Source: Solea solea
Taxonomy: Eukaryota > Chordata > Actinopteri > Pleuronectiformes > Soleidae
NCBI RefSeq assembly: GCF_958295425.1
Contig: NC_081148.1
Span: forward strand, 14,119,360 to 14,183,359
Length of the DNA stretch: 64,000 nucleotides
Direction of reading: 5' to 3'
The position numbers were made by a program, and so were the translations under genes. Shown here piece after piece: positions 60,570-64,000 of the stretch (the stretch's first letter is position 1; the number at the start of each line of letters is the position of its first letter). A model generated the notes under the pieces. It saw only the letters and a program-made list of their open reading frames with translations, made no database searches and had not been told where the DNA came from.

Positions 60570-62890
60570 GTAACCAGCCTGGCTGAAGCTGCGGGCACCT
60601 TGTTCAACCCTCCCCCCCCCTCCTCCTCCGCCTAACTGTCCTGGCTGCTTAGCATATGTGCATCCGTGTGTGTGTGTGTGCAATCTTCAAGGGCTCTCTG
60701 GCTTGCATGTGAAGTTTGTGTGCGCTGTGTGTTTCTTCTAGTGTCTCTTAAGTGCTGTAGCAGGTGACCTTTGGGAATCCATCTGCTTTTTGCTCCTCTG
60801 CTCTAAGCTCCATTGTGATTCCCATCAAGCGCTGTACCTTGGAAAATGTAGCCATCATTTCTCAGCACAGACATGGAGCCAATATTCACACCATAAAGCC
60901 AGCAAGTCACCACTTGCGGAGAGATTTTTTTTAGAGCCGTGTCTTGTACCGTTAAACTCTTGGGTTAAGAGTCTGAGGGGGATTTCAGGTCCCGTCTAAG
61001 CCCTTTTATCCATTAAATCGGAATATTCATTAGAGATGGAATTTTCTCTCTTTATATAATACAGAATATAGACAGTCCATCTGTCCCAAAGCATCAGATC
61101 CTCTTCTTATAATTTTTTAAAATGTACCGTTTTTACTTGTATAATACCTGAATGGCTTATTTAGAGTATTTGTATTTGGTGGAAACTGACTCTGGGACGA
61201 GTGATGACGGATGTTATTTCAAGTCTCTATCTTTGAAACCTTTTACCACTTCATGATCAGCGTCATTACATTTATTTATTTATTTATTTTAAAGGCAAAG
61301 TCCTTTTTGGACCACTCTCATGCTCATGTATCCTCCATCTATCACGAAATCTATGATCACATGCCTCAGGTTTCTTTCCTCTTGAACTCCACCTGACACC
61401 AGGGCCAGTGAGCAGGCACCGTAGCATGTGACCAGTCATTTGTGATAATTAAGGAATCCTGCAGTTCCCTCTTTGATGCATTGCTTGCTGCATTGCCTGC
61501 AGCGTGTCATTTAACAGGAGTGGAGTCAGTGAAGATGATGCAGACTCTGACTGGCAGCAGGAAGGCAGTTGTCACGTCAGGCGCAGTAAAGCGCTGTGTA
61601 CACTGGAGGCTTGTTGCCGAGCAGAAAGTGGCTCCAGGCTGCCATTGTGCAATATATGTTTAACCATCTCTGTTTACAGGCAGGAGGGAAAGAGGTTGGC
61701 AGAGATGCAAAGCATTCGTTGTATTCACCACCTTGGTCGTGTCTGTCCTTAGAGACGGTTCACATTCACGATGGAGGAAGACAGTTTGGATTGGCTCGCA
61801 GCATCCAGAAGAAAATCAAACACTGTGCTCGCCTCACTTGTGAAAGTAGAATCAAATGGAATTAAAATGGGCTCAGCAACTAAAGGCTTTTCATGCAATA
61901 ACTTCAAGCTCTTTTTGTAAACAACAGGATTTTTTTTTTTTAATTATCCTCCCAAGTAAATGCAACACAGCATGTTCACTCACATGAGTTGTCACCGTCT
62001 CTCCGGAGTGTAATCTTTTTGTGCCCGAATTTTTTTATTATTTTTTTTAGCCTTTTGTCCACAAAATCAAAATCTGTGGAAAACACTGGGTCACGCAAAT
62101 ATGACGGAGCTGCCGCCCTGTGCTCATCACTGCTTTCCTCAAAGTCTTTAATCTTTCTGATGCAGCCATCAAATACGATGAAAATGTTCATTCATATGTA
62201 AATGAAAGCTTGGCCTCCCGTCCGTGCCTCATCTGAGCAAACAACTCTGGGCTGCATCCGCTTTTGTCTTGGAGTGGATTAGCTTTCATTTGGGGCTAAA
62301 TTAATGGGAGGGTTTCCTTAATCTTTTCTATTAATATGCAGATCCTCCTATCTTTAGTCTCAGACCAAGGGTTTGAAAGAGAGTGGATTCTAAAGAAAAG
62401 AGCATTACGCCTCTAAACTGAGCAGTCCTGAAGCATAACATGCCAAGTTTGAGTTTTCCATGGGGCTCTGTGCAAGCTTAAGGGCCTGATATGGTAAAAC
62501 AAGCATGACTGGTGCCTTACAGCTCTTTGGGATTCGGCCCATTAAGAGCCAAACAGCTGTCAAAGGAAACTCAGAGGGATGAGGGCACCAGAGCAACACC
62601 CAAAGGGACTTACTTTATCTATGAAAGTCAAAAAAAAATGCTGTTTGCCAGCTTGTTCCTTATTGTCTGGGTAGTTCAGCACGAGAGGACTGCCTTAGGT
62701 TGTTCTTCAATTCATTCATGCAAATCATGGATGAATCAGCCCGTTCTGTCAGGAATGCTTGCCTGCGTATGTGTCATTCTGCTCTATTTTAGTTGCATGT
62801 CACCAGGAAATAGATTTCTAAACCAGTTTCCGGGTTTTTCATGTGAAGGGGAGAATTACAACGTGTCGTGTCAACCCGTTCTGTCTTCAG
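60570..62890 (+). other. sipa1l2: sipa1l2 intron 17
   Basis: 2.3 kb, with a GT run (60666-60680) and a TTTA run (61271-61290). Human SIPA1L2 as recalled has an extra stretch (GLDSDEELGLLCHHTSYL) between the neighbouring exons; I looked for it here and did not find a convincing exon. Confidence 0.75.
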
Positions 62891-63008
62891 ATCAGCGCGT
62901 GGCGTCTTTCTGTACCATGACGGACATGCAGCGCGCCGAGGCTTTGCAGATCTCCAGAGAGCTGACCAGACGAGTGGTGGAAGCGGAGGGAGCAGCACTG
63001 GGAGCAGA
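62891..63008 (+). CDS. sipa1l2: sipa1l2 coding exon 18, last visible
   Basis: Encodes residues 1647-1685 plus two bases: DQRVASFCTMTDMQRAEALQ, then ISRELTRRVVEAEGAALGA. The DQRVASFC.LTDMQ phrase is specific to SIPA1L2. Acceptor GTCTTCAG|AT; Asp1647 is split G|AT, giving a direct FE-DQRV join from exon 17. The donor GCAGA|GTAGGC is weak, and TAG follows directly if it is not used. The C-terminal coiled coil must be encoded beyond the window. Confidence 0.88.
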
Positions 63009-64000
63009 GTAGGCTTTACAGACAAACACAAACACACAAGCACCAATGCTTCACTATCAAGTGAATAATTGACTCTTCAACCTCCCCGCGCCCAAATAGT
63101 GATTGTCAAATCATAGCTTAGCAACCGCACCTCAACAACAAGCCTGTCAAGTAGATTTCTCCACACGACGAAGCAGTGTGCACGGATCTGCTCCTGTATC
63201 TCTGGAGCTGTGGTGGTGGTGGTGGTGTGTTATCATCTTAACAAAACTAAAAGGCACAAAGGTGCAGGGTGTGGATCAACCTGTCTAGACGACTTCATAC
63301 AAACAACAACCTGCGCCGATACTTGAGTCATAACACTGAGTGTTTGTTTAAGAGAGTTTTAATCTAACATCAGCCGCTCCGTCTCTCTTTATGTGATTTG
63401 GAAAATGTCCAGAGACGTCAGCCAAACCTGTTTTGGACGGTGTAGCATTTGGCACACACTGTTTACATCTGACAATCGAGCACTTCTCTATGATGAAAAT
63501 GACTGTTGTCCATTGGCTCGGAACGAGGGACTTATTATGATAACCTTTGTCTCACACCAGGAGCCACTTAGTTTAGTATTAGTACACATTTCTTTGGTGA
63601 ATCTGCTTCTAAGATCTTTGCAAAGTGATTTATAGCTGTAGAAGTAGATCTTGGCAGATGGACCAGCAGCTAAATGAATTATATTGTATTTATTTACTCA
63701 GAATAGAAAATAAAAGGTACAATATAAGACTCCACGAGACTCCACAATAACACTTTTGGTGTGTGTCCGACACCGATATCACAAACTCGATACCAATATA
63801 AGTCTGATACAGTCATTGTAGACCATTTATGAACTATGAAGCTGTTAGCAACACATTTGTGCCGAGTCATTTCAAAGACATCATTCTCCAACTGTGGAAC
63901 AAATATTTGTTCTCCCAAAAAGAAGAAAGAAACAACCCAAAACATGACTTTTTATTTACATTTTTACGATACTGACTGATACTGATTCCCATCCCTATGC
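63009..64000 (+). other. sipa1l2: sipa1l2 intron 18, partial, with a possible repeat end
   Basis: No coding sequence matching the expected coiled-coil exons was seen up to the window end. It has a GGT run near 63210, an AATAAA at 63709-63714, and a probable interspersed repeat from about 63715 on. Confidence 0.65.
63715..64000 (-). repeat. Possible transposon-derived repeat, running to the window end
   Basis: The right end reads GATACTGACTGATACTGATT then CCCATCCCTA, which in reverse is TAGGGATGGGAATC, a terminal sequence I associate with hAT-type DNA transposons of fish. The left part has 'CCGATATC...CTCGATACC...CTGATAC' units typical of GATA-rich repeat bodies. No transposase is visible; the element may be non-autonomous or a fragment. 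Confidence 0.35.

Larger units (their letters stand above)
15881..63008 (+). other. sipa1l2: sipa1l2 gene, 18 visible coding exons, 3' end outside window
   Basis: This is the span of the only recognisable gene. The spliced reading frame gives 1685 complete codons, close to the roughly 1720 residues I recall for human SIPA1L2 once its C-terminal coiled coil is set aside. SIPA1L proteins (SPAR family) are GTPase-activating proteins for Rap1/Rap2 at neuronal synapses; SIPA1L2 is reported to bind scaffold and trafficking partners there. The order is N-terminal family region, RapGAP domain, PDZ domain, Ser-rich region, SPAR C-terminal region. All 17 internal junctions have GT donors and AG acceptors and keep the frame. 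SIPA1L2 rather than L1 or L3 is chosen from the N-terminal blocks, the PDZ exon ([19 protein letters not shown]) and the exon after it (MVEYKVDSEGTPCEYKTPF). Gene identity is secure; exact boundaries are inferred by eye from splice sites and frame. Confidence 0.95.

Noticed and set aside
61504..61752. Acidic open frame (SEDDADSDWQQEG) considered as the missing segment between exons 17 and 18
   Set aside because: The splice phases do not fit the 1-1 requirement and no GT donor follows at a suitable place.
1..64000. Undescribed defence or mobile-element system
   Set aside because: The only coding content is a conserved vertebrate synaptic RapGAP gene; no transposase, reverse transcriptase or cluster of unknown genes was found on either strand.

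Overview
The window looks like teleost fish nuclear DNA. It has long, AT-leaning introns bounded by GT-AG, CA/GT and other microsatellites, and several interspersed-repeat remnants of kinds I associate with fish genomes. It holds one recognisable protein-coding gene, on the + strand: sipa1l2 (signal-induced proliferation-associated 1-like 2, SPAR2 family). The assignment rests on near-continuous similarity of the spliced translation to vertebrate SIPA1L2, recalled from knowledge of the family since no search could be run.

Layout. Bases 1-15880 hold no convincing coding sequence. They are either upstream flank or a 5'-UTR intron, and contain one likely repeat and a few possible regulatory motif clusters. 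The first coding exon (coding part 16138-17746) is preceded in the same inferred exon by a short UTR with three upstream ORFs. Seventeen more coding exons follow, up to 63008. Every exon joins to the next in frame (18 exons, 5057 coding bases, 1685 complete codons plus 2 bases). The last exons, expected to encode the C-terminal coiled coil, lie beyond base 64000.

Protein. In order it has a long N-terminal region with conserved family motifs (about residues 1-590), interrupted by a Gly/Ala/Pro-rich low-complexity tract (about 351-406); a Rap GTPase-activating domain (about 630-850) with the catalytic Asn at residue 746; a PDZ domain (about 985-1070); and a long Ser/Pro-rich region leading into the SPAR C-terminal region. 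Proteins of this family act at neuronal synapses, inactivating Rap and binding scaffold and trafficking partners.

The points most worth a second look are: a 27-codon upstream ORF whose stop overlaps the sipa1l2 start (ATGA); the coding Gly/Ala/Pro repeat; loss of one Cys of an N-terminal CxxC; an unannotated in-frame 54-nt candidate cassette exon at 53441-53494; UG repeats beside two donor sites; a polypyrimidine tract made of a (CTCTGT)n microsatellite; and a possible truncated isoform at the last visible exon. I found no operon, CRISPR array, RNA gene or intact mobile element, and nothing I would call a new system.
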